Source: an uncultured Alphaproteobacteria bacterium (GTDB taxonomy: Bacteria; Pseudomonadota; Alphaproteobacteria; UBA3830). From it: a stretch of DNA of 64,000 nt. The notes under the pieces are model-generated. The model made no database searches. It was not told the origin of the DNA and saw nothing but the letters and a program-made list of their open reading frames with translations. Of this stretch, positions 50,764 to 59,830 are shown one piece after another. How positions within the stretch are numbered: position 1 is the first letter of the stretch; each line of letters starts with the position of its first letter. A program made the position numbers and the translations under genes. The stretch lies in contig CAJODB010000003.1 of the NCBI GenBank assembly GCA_905233185.1, positions 30,137 through 94,136 of the forward strand. The letters are read 5' to 3'.

Positions 50764-52023
50764 ATGCAGTTATTTGAACAAACACATCCTTTAGCAGACA
50801 GAATACGTCCGACTGAAATAAGTGAACTTATCGGACAAAATGTCTGTGATCAAATTCCATCGATCGAAAATTTACAATCTATGATTTTTTGGGGACCTCC
50901 CGGGTCAGGAAAGACATCATTAGCGAAAATTTTAGCCCAAAAAAGCGGATTACATTTCGAAGAAACTTCGGCAGTTATGCATGCTACTGCGAAATTCCGA
51001 TCAATTTTTGAAATGGCAGCTAATGATCCATCACAAAAAATATTAGTTTTGATGGATGAAATACATCATTTAAATAAAAGCCAGCAAGATATTTTTCTTC
51101 CACATCTTGAAAATGGTTCATTAATCTTAATAGGAACAACAACTGAGAATCCTTCGTTTGAATTACGACCGGCACTTCTATCTCGCTGTAAGGTTATCAC
51201 TTTTGAACGGCTTCAATTGGATGATCTTGACAAAATTTTGCAGCGTGCAGAAAAATATATGAAGAAAGAATTGCCTTTAACTCCTGAAGCAAGACAGCAT
51301 TTGTGTCTTATGTCAGATGGAGACGGTCGTTATCTTTTGAATCGCGCCGAAGAATTACTCGCACTGAATACAAATAAAAAAATCTCTGTAGAAGAATTAG
51401 AAAAAATGGCACCGAAGCGCGCGATGGTTTACGATTCTACAAAAGAAGAGCATTACAATCTTCTTAGCGCGTTTCATAAATCATTACGTGGCTCAGATGT
51501 TGATGCGGCACTTTATTGGACAAACCGGATGCTTATTGGTGGAGAAAATCCGCTAATTATTGCACGTAGGTTAATCAGATTTGCGGCAGAAGATGTCGGT
51601 ATGGCTGATCCAAATGCACTTCTGCAAGCCATTGCAGCGCACCAAACTTATTCAATGCTTGGTTCTCCTGAAGGTGAACTTGCTATAACAAACGCTGTAA
51701 TTTATTTGGCGACAGCTCCAAAATCTAATGCTGCATATCTTGCGTATAATGAATCAAAACAATGCGCGAAATTTTACGGTTCACTTCCTGTTCCGAAAAA
51801 AATTCGCAATGCTCCGACGAAATTAATGGAAGAATTAAAATATGGCGAAGGATATATTTATGATCACAATACTAAAGATGGAGTTTCTGGAGATAATTTT
51901 TTTCCTGATGAATTATCGCGAAAGCAGTTCTATCGCCCGGTTGAACGTGGCTTTGAAAGAGAGCTGAAAAAACGTGTTGAATGGTTAGAGAAAAAAAGAA
52001 AAGAAAAAGAGAGCAGAAGATAA
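50764..52023 (+). CDS. rarA: Replication-associated recombination protein RarA (MgsA)
   Basis: PLADRIRPTEISELIGQ; MIFWGPPGSGKTSLAKILA; LVLMDEIHHLNKSQQDIFLPHLE; GTTTENPSFELRPALLSRC. Confidence 0.95.
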   Translation: MQLFEQTHPLADRIRPTEISELIGQNVCDQIPSIENLQSMIFWGPPGSGKTSLAKILAQKSGLHFEETSAVMHATAKFRSIFEMAANDPSQKILVLMDEIHHLNKSQQDIFLPHLENGSLILIGTTTENPSFELRPALLSRCKVITFERLQLDDLDKILQRAEKYMKKELPLTPEARQHLCLMSDGDGRYLLNRAEELLALNTNKKISVEELEKMAPKRAMVYDSTKEEHYNLLSAFHKSLRGSDVDAALYWTNRMLIGGENPLIIARRLIRFAAEDVGMADPNALLQAIAAHQTYSMLGSPEGELAITNAVIYLATAPKSNAAYLAYNESKQCAKFYGSLPVPKKIRNAPTKLMEELKYGEGYIYDHNTKDGVSGDNFFPDELSRKQFYRPVERGFERELKKRVEWLEKKRKEKESRR

Positions 52024-52080
52024 AAATTTTTCTGCATATACTGTATGTTATAAACGGTATTATTTTTGTTTGAGTTTTTT

Positions 52081-52917
52081 ATGGTTTGTAATTTTTCTCC
52101 CATTGCGTTTTCCATTTTTGGTTTTCCGATACATTGGTATTCGCTTGCGTATATTTTCGGAATAATTTTTGCCTTCGAATTAACAAAGCATTTGGGAAAA
52201 AGAATTGTACAGTGGGGAGGAATAAATGGTTCGGAAGATTTATCTTTAAAAGTACCATCTAAAAACAATCTTGAAGAATTTTTGAACTATGCAGTAATAG
52301 GAATAGTTGTTGGTGGCCGGCTCGGACATGTTCTTTTTTATGATTTCGATTATTATTCCGCTTATCCGATGGAAATTTTGCGCGTATGGAAGGGGGGAAT
52401 GTCGTTTTTCGGTGGTTTCCTTGGCTCTATAAGTGCTGCTGCGATATTTTGTTGGCGCAAAAATATTAATTTTTGGAATTTCGCCGATCTTTGGTCTCTC
52501 GGAGTACCAATTGGACTATGTTTCGGACGAATTGCGAACTTCATTAATGGAGAATTGCTTGGAAAAGAAACAACTGCTGTATGGGGAGTAATTTTCAGAG
52601 ATGGTATTTTGCGTCATCCAAGTCAATTGTATGAAGCTTTTTTGGAAGGAGTTATTTTATTTTGTGTAATGCTCTATTGCTTCTATATTAAAAAGCTATA
52701 TCGATACAAGGGCGCTTTGTCAGGAGTATTTTGTTTAGGGTACGGTATCGCAAGATTCATCGGAGAATTTTTCCGTGAACCTGATTCATTATTCAGTTAT
52801 GAATTGCTAATAAAGACCAATCTGAATTTAAACCAATACATGAGCATCGGAATATTTTTGTTGGGTATCGTATTAGTATATCGCAGTGTGGATAAGCCGA
52901 TAATGAATCCGAATTAG
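52081..52917 (+). CDS. lgt: Prolipoprotein diacylglyceryl transferase
   Basis: FPIHWYSLAYIFGIIFAF; VGGRLGHVLFYD; WKGGMSFFGGFLG; CFGRIANFINGELLGKET. Confidence 0.95.
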   Translation: MVCNFSPIAFSIFGFPIHWYSLAYIFGIIFAFELTKHLGKRIVQWGGINGSEDLSLKVPSKNNLEEFLNYAVIGIVVGGRLGHVLFYDFDYYSAYPMEILRVWKGGMSFFGGFLGSISAAAIFCWRKNINFWNFADLWSLGVPIGLCFGRIANFINGELLGKETTAVWGVIFRDGILRHPSQLYEAFLEGVILFCVMLYCFYIKKLYRYKGALSGVFCLGYGIARFIGEFFREPDSLFSYELLIKTNLNLNQYMSIGIFLLGIVLVYRSVDKPIMNPN

Positions 52918-54437
52918 TTAGATTTTTCTTGCATTGATAAAATACTTTTCGAAAGATCAATTGATTTATGTTTCATACGTGCCAGATCTATGATCGTGTA
53001 TGCTGTTTTGTCGGTTACGTATGGTGTATCAGTGTTCCATGCTTTTATAAATGCTGAATTTTTATTTTTGTATTCATCAGAAACCCAAAGAATAAATGGG
53101 ATTTCATAGGCATTTGGTCCTTTTCTTGCACCAAGATCGCATTCTTTTGTATCGTTTATATCTTGTCCATGATCGCTGAGATAAAGCATAGCACTGTACC
53201 CATTATATTTCTTTAATGAATTTAATATCTTATTTAAAATATAATCTGTATAAAAAATACTATTATCATATTGCGCGGTACAAATGGCTTTGCCTTTATC
53301 AAAATAATTTGAAGGAAGTTTGAATCGATCAAAGTTTGATGGATATCGGAAAATTAATGGAGTATGGGATCCTATTAAATGGAGAACGATTAATTTTTTC
53401 TTTGCTTTATCTTTTAGTGCTGTATGAAAGTATTGCAACAGGCTTTCATCGAAAAGAGATTTGTCATTTATACCTGCATTGTTTATGAATGCATATTCAT
53501 CGCAAAGTTTTCCTAAGCGCATGACAGAATTATCAAAGATATTAAACCGTCCTTGGTTTGAAAACCAAAAAGTTTTAAAGCCGGCATCTTTGAAGAAATG
53601 AATTAATGTATATTGTTGAGTACTTGATGTATTTAAATCCAATTGAAACATAGACTTTACAGCGCCGGAAGTAAAAGCATGAGCGGTATTAACATTTTTG
53701 AAGACAAAGAGTTCACTTTTAAGATTGTCGAAGTACGGAGTAGTTTGTCGATTATATCCGTAGATGCTCATATGTTTTCTGTCAACACTTTCTCCAATGA
53801 CAATCACATACGTTTGTGAAAAATTATTATCTATTTCGCATGTTATTCCTTTAAGCGGAATATGCTTTTTATCAAATTCTTTCGCTTCTCTCAAATCAGC
53901 ATGATATTCATTTGTTATCGAAATAATATTTTGAAAAGAAATAAGATCTGCAGAGATAAAGTTTGCGCCGAGTAAAGCATAGGCATATATACGATAGTGT
54001 TTGTTTGCAGAAATGCTTTTTATATTTTTCAATGAAAATGCGAAGATAATTATACCTAAATTGAATATTATATAAGCTGCATAATCTTTTAGGCAAAGTA
54101 TCGCTTCTTTTATGTCCGTGCTGAAAATCGCATTCATGAAATCTTCATATATGGGAAAGCCACTGACATAAACGGAGACAATATTCAGCGCTGTCGGTAT
54201 ATAAATTAGTAATGTCCAAATTAAAATAATTATTTTTTTATAATCAGTTAAAAGGTAGGTTATGAATGTCGTGAGAAATAATGTAAGTATTTGTAATGAC
54301 CTTATAAGTACACGCTCATTTGCATATAAAAAAATATGATATTCATCAAAAAAAATACTTAGATATAACTCCGCAAAGAAGGGTATACCTAAAATAAAAA
54401 ATGCGATTACGTGGTTTTTATATTTTGTTATCGCCAT
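52914..54437 (-). CDS. EptA-like phosphoethanolamine transferase (copy 1)
   Basis: YVIVIGESVDRKHMSIYGYNRQTTPYFDNL; HAFTSGAVKSMFQL; LIVLHLIGSHTPLIFRYP; LYLSDHGQDI. Confidence 0.88.
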   Translation of the reverse strand: MAITKYKNHVIAFFILGIPFFAELYLSIFFDEYHIFLYANERVLIRSLQILTLFLTTFITYLLTDYKKIIILIWTLLIYIPTALNIVSVYVSGFPIYEDFMNAIFSTDIKEAILCLKDYAAYIIFNLGIIIFAFSLKNIKSISANKHYRIYAYALLGANFISADLISFQNIISITNEYHADLREAKEFDKKHIPLKGITCEIDNNFSQTYVIVIGESVDRKHMSIYGYNRQTTPYFDNLKSELFVFKNVNTAHAFTSGAVKSMFQLDLNTSSTQQYTLIHFFKDAGFKTFWFSNQGRFNIFDNSVMRLGKLCDEYAFINNAGINDKSLFDESLLQYFHTALKDKAKKKLIVLHLIGSHTPLIFRYPSNFDRFKLPSNYFDKGKAICTAQYDNSIFYTDYILNKILNSLKKYNGYSAMLYLSDHGQDINDTKECDLGARKGPNAYEIPFILWVSDEYKNKNSAFIKAWNTDTPYVTDKTAYTIIDLARMKHKSIDLSKSILSMQEKSN

Positions 54438-54493
54438 AATATCTAATATTTATCAAATACAATTTAAATAGCGATTAACACCAAAAAATATCT

Positions 54494-56029
54494 TTAAAAT
54501 TTTTTTCTTGATAAAATACTTTTCGAAAGGTCAATTGATTGATGTTTCATACGAGCTAGGTCGATAATTGTATATGCTGTTTTATCGGTTACATATGGTA
54601 TATAGGTATTCCATGATTTTATAAATGCGGAATTTTTATTTTTATATTCATCGGAAATCCAAATAATAAACGGAACTTCATAACTGTTTGGCCAAGTTCG
54701 TGTTCCTAACTCACATTCTTTTGTATCATTTATGTCTTGCCCATGATCGCTAAGATAAAGCATTGCACTATAACCATTTTGAAATTTTAAAAGGTTGATT
54801 ATTTTATTTAAAATGTAATCTGTATAAAGAATGCTATTATCGTAATAAGTTACATAAGTAGCTTTTCGTTTATCATAATAATTGTTAGAAATTTTGAACT
54901 TTCTGAATTCTTTCGGATATCTAAATTTAAGAGGAATGTGAGATCCCATCAAATGTAAGACTATTAATTTCTGTTTAGCTTTATCTTGTAGGGCTTTACG
55001 AAAATATTTGAGCAAAAATTCATCAAAAAGCGAAGTTTCGCTCACATCGGAGTCATTTATAAATTTGTATTCATCGCAAAGTTTTCCTAAGTGAGTGACT
55101 ACACTATCGAAAACTTTAGCTCGTCCTTGGTTTGAAAACCAGAAAGTTTTAAATCCTGCATCTTTGAAAAAATGAATTAAAGTATATCTTTTATTATTAG
55201 TATTGGAAGAAGTATTCAATTGAAACATAGACTTTACAGCGCCGGAAGTAAAAGCATGAGCGGTATTAACGTTTTTGAAAACAGAAAGTTCGCTTTTAAG
55301 ATTGTCGAAATACGGAGTTGTTGGTCGATTATATCCGTAGATACTCATATGTTTTCTGTCGACACTTTCTCCAATGACAATTACATACGTTTGCTGTTGA
55401 TCTTTTAGTTCATTTTGTATGTTGTTTAGTGGTTCATGTTTTTTGTCATATTCCTTAGCTTCTTTCATATCAGAATAATATTCAGACATTGTTGTAATTA
55501 CGGTATGAAATGGTAGAAGATCCATAACAACAAGTTCACTGATAAGCAGAAAAATCGCATATGTGCCGTAGTATTTGTTCCTATATGTAATTTTTGTGCT
55601 TTTTATAAAGAAAATCGAAGATATTACAAAGAAATTCCAAAAAATATAAACGGAGTAATCTTTTAAACAATTTGTAGCTTCTTTTATATCAGTATTAAAA
55701 ATCACACTTAGGAAATCTTCATGAATAAGAAAACCGCTTACATAAACTGATATAATATTTAATGACGTTGGTATGTATATTAACAGTGCCCATATTAATA
55801 GGATCATTTTCTTATGGTTGCTTAAGAGGTAGGCTATGTATGTTGTCAGAAATACCGCAGATAATTCTATTAATCTTATTATGGTGCGTGCAAGAGAACT
55901 TACAAAAAACTCAGAATGAAATTCACGATACGAGATGTTGAGATAAAACTCAGCAAAAAACGGAAGTCCAAGAATGAAAAATGCAATAATATGGCTTTTC
56001 TTATATTTTTTTATCATCATGATACGCAA
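54494..56029 (-). CDS. EptA-like phosphoethanolamine transferase (copy 2)
   Basis: Same motifs as copy 1: YVIVIGESVDRKHMSIYGYNRPTTPYFDNL; HAFTSGAVKSMFQL; MLYLSDHGQDINDTKECELG. Confidence 0.88.
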   Translation of the reverse strand: MRIMMIKKYKKSHIIAFFILGLPFFAEFYLNISYREFHSEFFVSSLARTIIRLIELSAVFLTTYIAYLLSNHKKMILLIWALLIYIPTSLNIISVYVSGFLIHEDFLSVIFNTDIKEATNCLKDYSVYIFWNFFVISSIFFIKSTKITYRNKYYGTYAIFLLISELVVMDLLPFHTVITTMSEYYSDMKEAKEYDKKHEPLNNIQNELKDQQQTYVIVIGESVDRKHMSIYGYNRPTTPYFDNLKSELSVFKNVNTAHAFTSGAVKSMFQLNTSSNTNNKRYTLIHFFKDAGFKTFWFSNQGRAKVFDSVVTHLGKLCDEYKFINDSDVSETSLFDEFLLKYFRKALQDKAKQKLIVLHLMGSHIPLKFRYPKEFRKFKISNNYYDKRKATYVTYYDNSILYTDYILNKIINLLKFQNGYSAMLYLSDHGQDINDTKECELGTRTWPNSYEVPFIIWISDEYKNKNSAFIKSWNTYIPYVTDKTAYTIIDLARMKHQSIDLSKSILSRKKF

Positions 56030-56196
56030 TATGTATCAGATATGCCTTAAGATTCTGTGAAAATTCGGAATTTTTAGACATATTTCATTACGAACAAAGG
56101 AAAAGATTTGATAAAAGTAAGCTTTGCATAGATCTTTGTATTTTCTTAACTATTTTTTACTAAAACTAATGCATATTTATTTGAGGAATTAAAATA

Positions 56197-56933
56197 ATGA
56201 TCCTGAAAGCGAACCAACCTATTTTGTGCAAAATTCGTGGGGGGGGGTATTTGCCTTCTTGCACAGGACTTTGCGTGGTTACAAACCATATAAAGGCGGC
56301 ATATTAATCGAATTCGCGTTTAGTATTCCAGTTTTTATAATTCTTCTGTTTTTTGTCTCTGATCATTATCGCATTTATGAATTAAAAAACAAATTGAAAA
56401 CTTCTGCATATCTTGCAGCAAGCATGACTCAGCAGATAAGTAATACACGATCAGATAAGCAGTTAACTGCAGCAGATCTTGCAAGAATAACGTATGCATG
56501 TTGCCTGAATTTTTTCCATACGAATACTATGTTTAATCCATGGCCGTTCGGAATAAGTTATTCCATAAATTTTATATATGTAAAGAGATTAAACAGTAAT
56601 AGTTATCAATATCAGTCCTCTTGGGGAAGTACAGAAAGTGGAGTCAGTCCAGTTAATATGGGAAGATCCGTTGGCGGTATATCAACAAAAAAATTAAGTG
56701 AAATAGAAAATGTAAATACTGACTTAGTATGCAGTAGAGATGGAGAAGAGAAACTATTTTTAAACTGTACTTACAGAAGAATGCTAAATTTTGATAAATC
56801 AAAGATCGGGTTATTTTTACTTGATCCGCAAATGGTGAAAGGAGGTATGCATACAACTAATAGGTATCCTGATTTGCTATATTATCAGATAGTTATAAGT
56901 CCGAAACCTGGATTATTTCCTGCGAGAAATTGA
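56197..56933 (+). CDS. TadE/pilin-like protein paralog, frameshifted at G9 as written (upstream ATG 56197 out of frame with pilin ORF 56226..56933)
   Basis: YKPYKG|GILIEFAFSIPVFIILLFFVSD; close paralog of 46220..46925, including the tract, leader and upstream sequence. Confidence 0.7.
56239..56247 (+). repeat. G9 homopolymer in the 5' end of the second TadE/pilin-like gene
   Basis: TGTGCAAAATTCGTGGGGGGGGGTATTTGCCTTCTTGCACA. Confidence 0.95.
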
Positions 56934-57089
56934 GTTTTATTGGCTTTTTTATTAATAATGAGTAATATCTGTCATCCTTGTTACATATTTTTCTGGACTT
57001 TTTTCACTTATATTGCTAAAAAGTAGGCCATAAGCTGTTTGATATTTATCTTCAGCTCGTTTTTAGTTACTTAATTATTGGAGATTTTT

Positions 57090-57431
57090 GTGGCTTTAAA
57101 AATTCGTTTAGCTCGTGGTGGAGCGAAGAAGCGTCCTTTTTACAGAATAGTTGTTGCGGATTCCAGGAATCCGAGAGATGGAGCATTTCTGGAAAAGCTA
57201 GGAACATATGATCCATTCTTAGCGAGTGAAGATCCGGCTCGTATTATTGCTAATGAAGAGAGAACAAAATATTGGCTTTCTGTTGGGGCAAAATTGTCTG
57301 AACGTTGCGCAATTCTTCTGAGTCAACGTGGTTTATGTGAGAAACCAGCTATTTCAGAAACACCAAAAAAGTCTGCTCCTAAGAAGAAAGCTCAAGAGAG
57401 ACTTAAAGCGCAGCAAGAATCCGCCTCTTAA
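57090..57431 (+). CDS. rpsP: 30S ribosomal protein S16
   Basis: VALKIRLARGGAKKRPFYRIVVADSRNPRDGAFLEKLGTYDP; GTG start at 57090. Confidence 0.96.
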   Translation: MALKIRLARGGAKKRPFYRIVVADSRNPRDGAFLEKLGTYDPFLASEDPARIIANEERTKYWLSVGAKLSERCAILLSQRGLCEKPAISETPKKSAPKKKAQERLKAQQESAS

Positions 57432-57443
57432 TCGCTTTGAAAA

Positions 57444-57968
57444 ATGGGATTTTGTACGTATACCGAAAAAACGGATAACGTTATTGAGGTTTTGCGTGTA
57501 GTGGGAGCCTTTGGAATAAAAGGACAGCTGCGCGCTATTCTATTTTCCGATAATATCTGTGCTTATAAAAAAGTTTACGCATCGGATGGATGTGAATTTG
57601 ATTTTCGAGTAGTAAGATTTGTCGGCGGAAAGCATGCGATAATAAGTTTGAGCGGGATAAATGATCGTACTAAGGCTTTGTCTTTCAAAGGATCAGCTCT
57701 TTACGTAAAAAGAGGAGATCTCGAACAAGCCCAAAAAAATGAATATTACGTATGCGATTTGATTGGTGAAAAGGTAAAAATTATCGATCACGAAGATATC
57801 AGTTGTAAAGTAGTTAATGTTTTTAATTTCGGCGCGGGAGATTTAATAGAAATTTCATATAAAGATGGTACTTTTTTGGTTCCGTTTAAGAAGGAGAATT
57901 TTCCATCGAATGAACATGAAGAAGGAATTTTTATGACTTTTTCCGCTTTTACTTGTTACAAGGATTAA
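57444..57968 (+). CDS. rimM: 16S rRNA processing protein RimM
   Basis: VLRVVGAFGIKGQLRAILFSDN; YYVCDLIGEKV; VPFKKENFP; follows rpsP. Confidence 0.88.
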   Translation: MGFCTYTEKTDNVIEVLRVVGAFGIKGQLRAILFSDNICAYKKVYASDGCEFDFRVVRFVGGKHAIISLSGINDRTKALSFKGSALYVKRGDLEQAQKNEYYVCDLIGEKVKIIDHEDISCKVVNVFNFGAGDLIEISYKDGTFLVPFKKENFPSNEHEEGIFMTFSAFTCYKD

Positions 57969-58012
57969 AATTACCTATATATAATCACAAAAAAGCTTGG
58001 AGAAAATGAATA

Positions 58013-59830
58013 ATGTTTAAGGAGCTTCGTAATTTCGCTATTATCGCGCACGTTGACCATGGTAAAACAACTCTTGTCGATGCCATGTTTAAGCAAAGCG
58101 GTCTTTTCAGAAATAATCAGCAGATAGAAAACTGCGCAATGGATAGTAATGATTTGGAAAGAGAGCGGGGAATAACGATTCTTGCGAAATGCACAAGTTT
58201 TGTATGGAACGATATAAAGCTGAACATTGTTGACACTCCGGGGCATGCAGATTTCGGCGGTGAAGTTGAACGTATTCTCAGTATGGTTGATGGCGTATTG
58301 CTGTTGGTTGATGCCTCTGAAGGACCAATGCCACAAACAAAGTTTGTGCTTACAAAAGCTCTTGCGTTGAATTTGAATCCGATTGTCGTGATTAACAAGA
58401 TTGATAAACAAGATGCTCGTGTGTCAGAAGTTGTAGATGAAGTTTTTGATTTATTTGTTGCGCTCGGGGCGAATGAAAAGCAGCTTGATTTTCCTATTTT
58501 GTATGCCTCAGGTAGAAATGGTTGGGCAGTCTCAAATTTAAACGATCCAAGGACAGATCTTACACCACTTCTTGAAACGATTATTAGGCATATTCCCGCA
58601 CCACAAACAAAAGAAGATGACCATTTCAGTATGCTTGTCACGATGCTTGAATATGATCAGTATCTCGGACGTGTTCTTACCGGAAAAATTCTTACGGGAC
58701 ATGCAACAATTAATGATCCTGTTCATGCGATTAACGCAAAAGGCGAAGTTATCGAAAGATCTCGTCTTACAAAATTGCTGTCTTTCGAAGGTTTAAAGAA
58801 AATTCCCGTAGAGAAAGCTCAATGCGGTGATATAATTGCCATTGCAGGGCTACAAGTAGCGACAGTCGCTGATACAATCGCTTCTACAAATGTTTCAGCT
58901 CCCATAAAGTCTATTCCAATAGATCCTCCTACTTTGTCTATGGTCTTTTCAATAAATGATTCTCCTTTAAATGGGCAAGAAGGTAAGAAACTTACTTCAA
59001 GAATGATCTGGGATAGGTTGCAAAGAGAAGCGGAAGGAAACGTGTCTATTACCGTAAAGCGTGCAGAAGCTCAGGATTCATTTGAAGTGGCAGGACGCGG
59101 AGAACTTCAACTCGGTATTCTGATAGAAACAATGCGGCGTGAAGGATTCGAGCTCTCTATCAGTCGTCCGCATGTCCTTTATAAAGAAGAAAACGGCGAA
59201 AAACTTGAGCCGATAGAGGAATTATATATCGATGTAGATGATGAATTTACGGGAATTGTGGTTGAAAAAATGACTTTGCGCAAAGGAAACATGATAGATA
59301 TGATTCCTACGGGAGCAGGTAAGACAAGAATAAAATTTTTGATACCAACGCGCGGTTTAATAGGCTATCACAACGAGTTTTTGACGGATACGAGGGGCAG
59401 TGGCATTATGAACCGTTCATTTTATGGGTATGAACCACATAAAGGGCCAATCGAGGGACGAATCCGTGGAGTGTTAGTGTCTAATTCGGGCGGAAACGCG
59501 ATTCCTTACGCTCTCTTTTTCCTCGAAGAACGTGGCGCATTATTTATTAAGCCTGGCGATCCTGTTTATGAGGGTATGATTATCGGAGAGCATTCCAAGA
59601 GCAATGATTTGGACGTCAATCCAACAAAAACAAAGCAGTTAAGCAATATGAGAGCCGCAGGAAAAGATGAAAATATAAAACTTTCTCCTCCTCGAATAAT
59701 AACGCTTGAACAAGCACTTTCATATATTCAAGATGATGAGCTTGTCGAGGTTACACCATCATCTATACGATTGAGAAAGAGGTATCTCGATCCAATAACA
59801 CGAAAGAAAATGAGCAAATTAGATAAATGA
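58013..59830 (+). CDS. typA: Ribosome-associated GTPase TypA/BipA
   Basis: RNFAIIAHVDHGKTTLVDAMFKQSG; ERERGITILAK; VDTPGHADFGGEVERIL; VINKIDKQDAR. Confidence 0.97.
   Translation: MFKELRNFAIIAHVDHGKTTLVDAMFKQSGLFRNNQQIENCAMDSNDLERERGITILAKCTSFVWNDIKLNIVDTPGHADFGGEVERILSMVDGVLLLVDASEGPMPQTKFVLTKALALNLNPIVVINKIDKQDARVSEVVDEVFDLFVALGANEKQLDFPILYASGRNGWAVSNLNDPRTDLTPLLETIIRHIPAPQTKEDDHFSMLVTMLEYDQYLGRVLTGKILTGHATINDPVHAINAKGEVIERSRLTKLLSFEGLKKIPVEKAQCGDIIAIAGLQVATVADTIASTNVSAPIKSIPIDPPTLSMVFSINDSPLNGQEGKKLTSRMIWDRLQREAEGNVSITVKRAEAQDSFEVAGRGELQLGILIETMRREGFELSISRPHVLYKEENGEKLEPIEELYIDVDDEFTGIVVEKMTLRKGNMIDMIPTGAGKTRIKFLIPTRGLIGYHNEFLTDTRGSGIMNRSFYGYEPHKGPIEGRIRGVLVSNSGGNAIPYALFFLEERGALFIKPGDPVYEGMIIGEHSKSNDLDVNPTKTKQLSNMRAAGKDENIKLSPPRIITLEQALSYIQDDELVEVTPSSIRLRKRYLDPITRKKMSKLDK

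Noticed and set aside
52392-52397. G6 in lgt and G6 at 26283 as further contingency tracts
   Set aside because: Six bases is within ordinary variation; flanks lack the shared context, and lgt is essential.
57078-57431. Expected rpsP-rimM-trmD-rplS operon continuation
   Set aside because: rimM is followed by typA here; absence of trmD/rplS in the window is a synteny difference, not evidence of gene loss.
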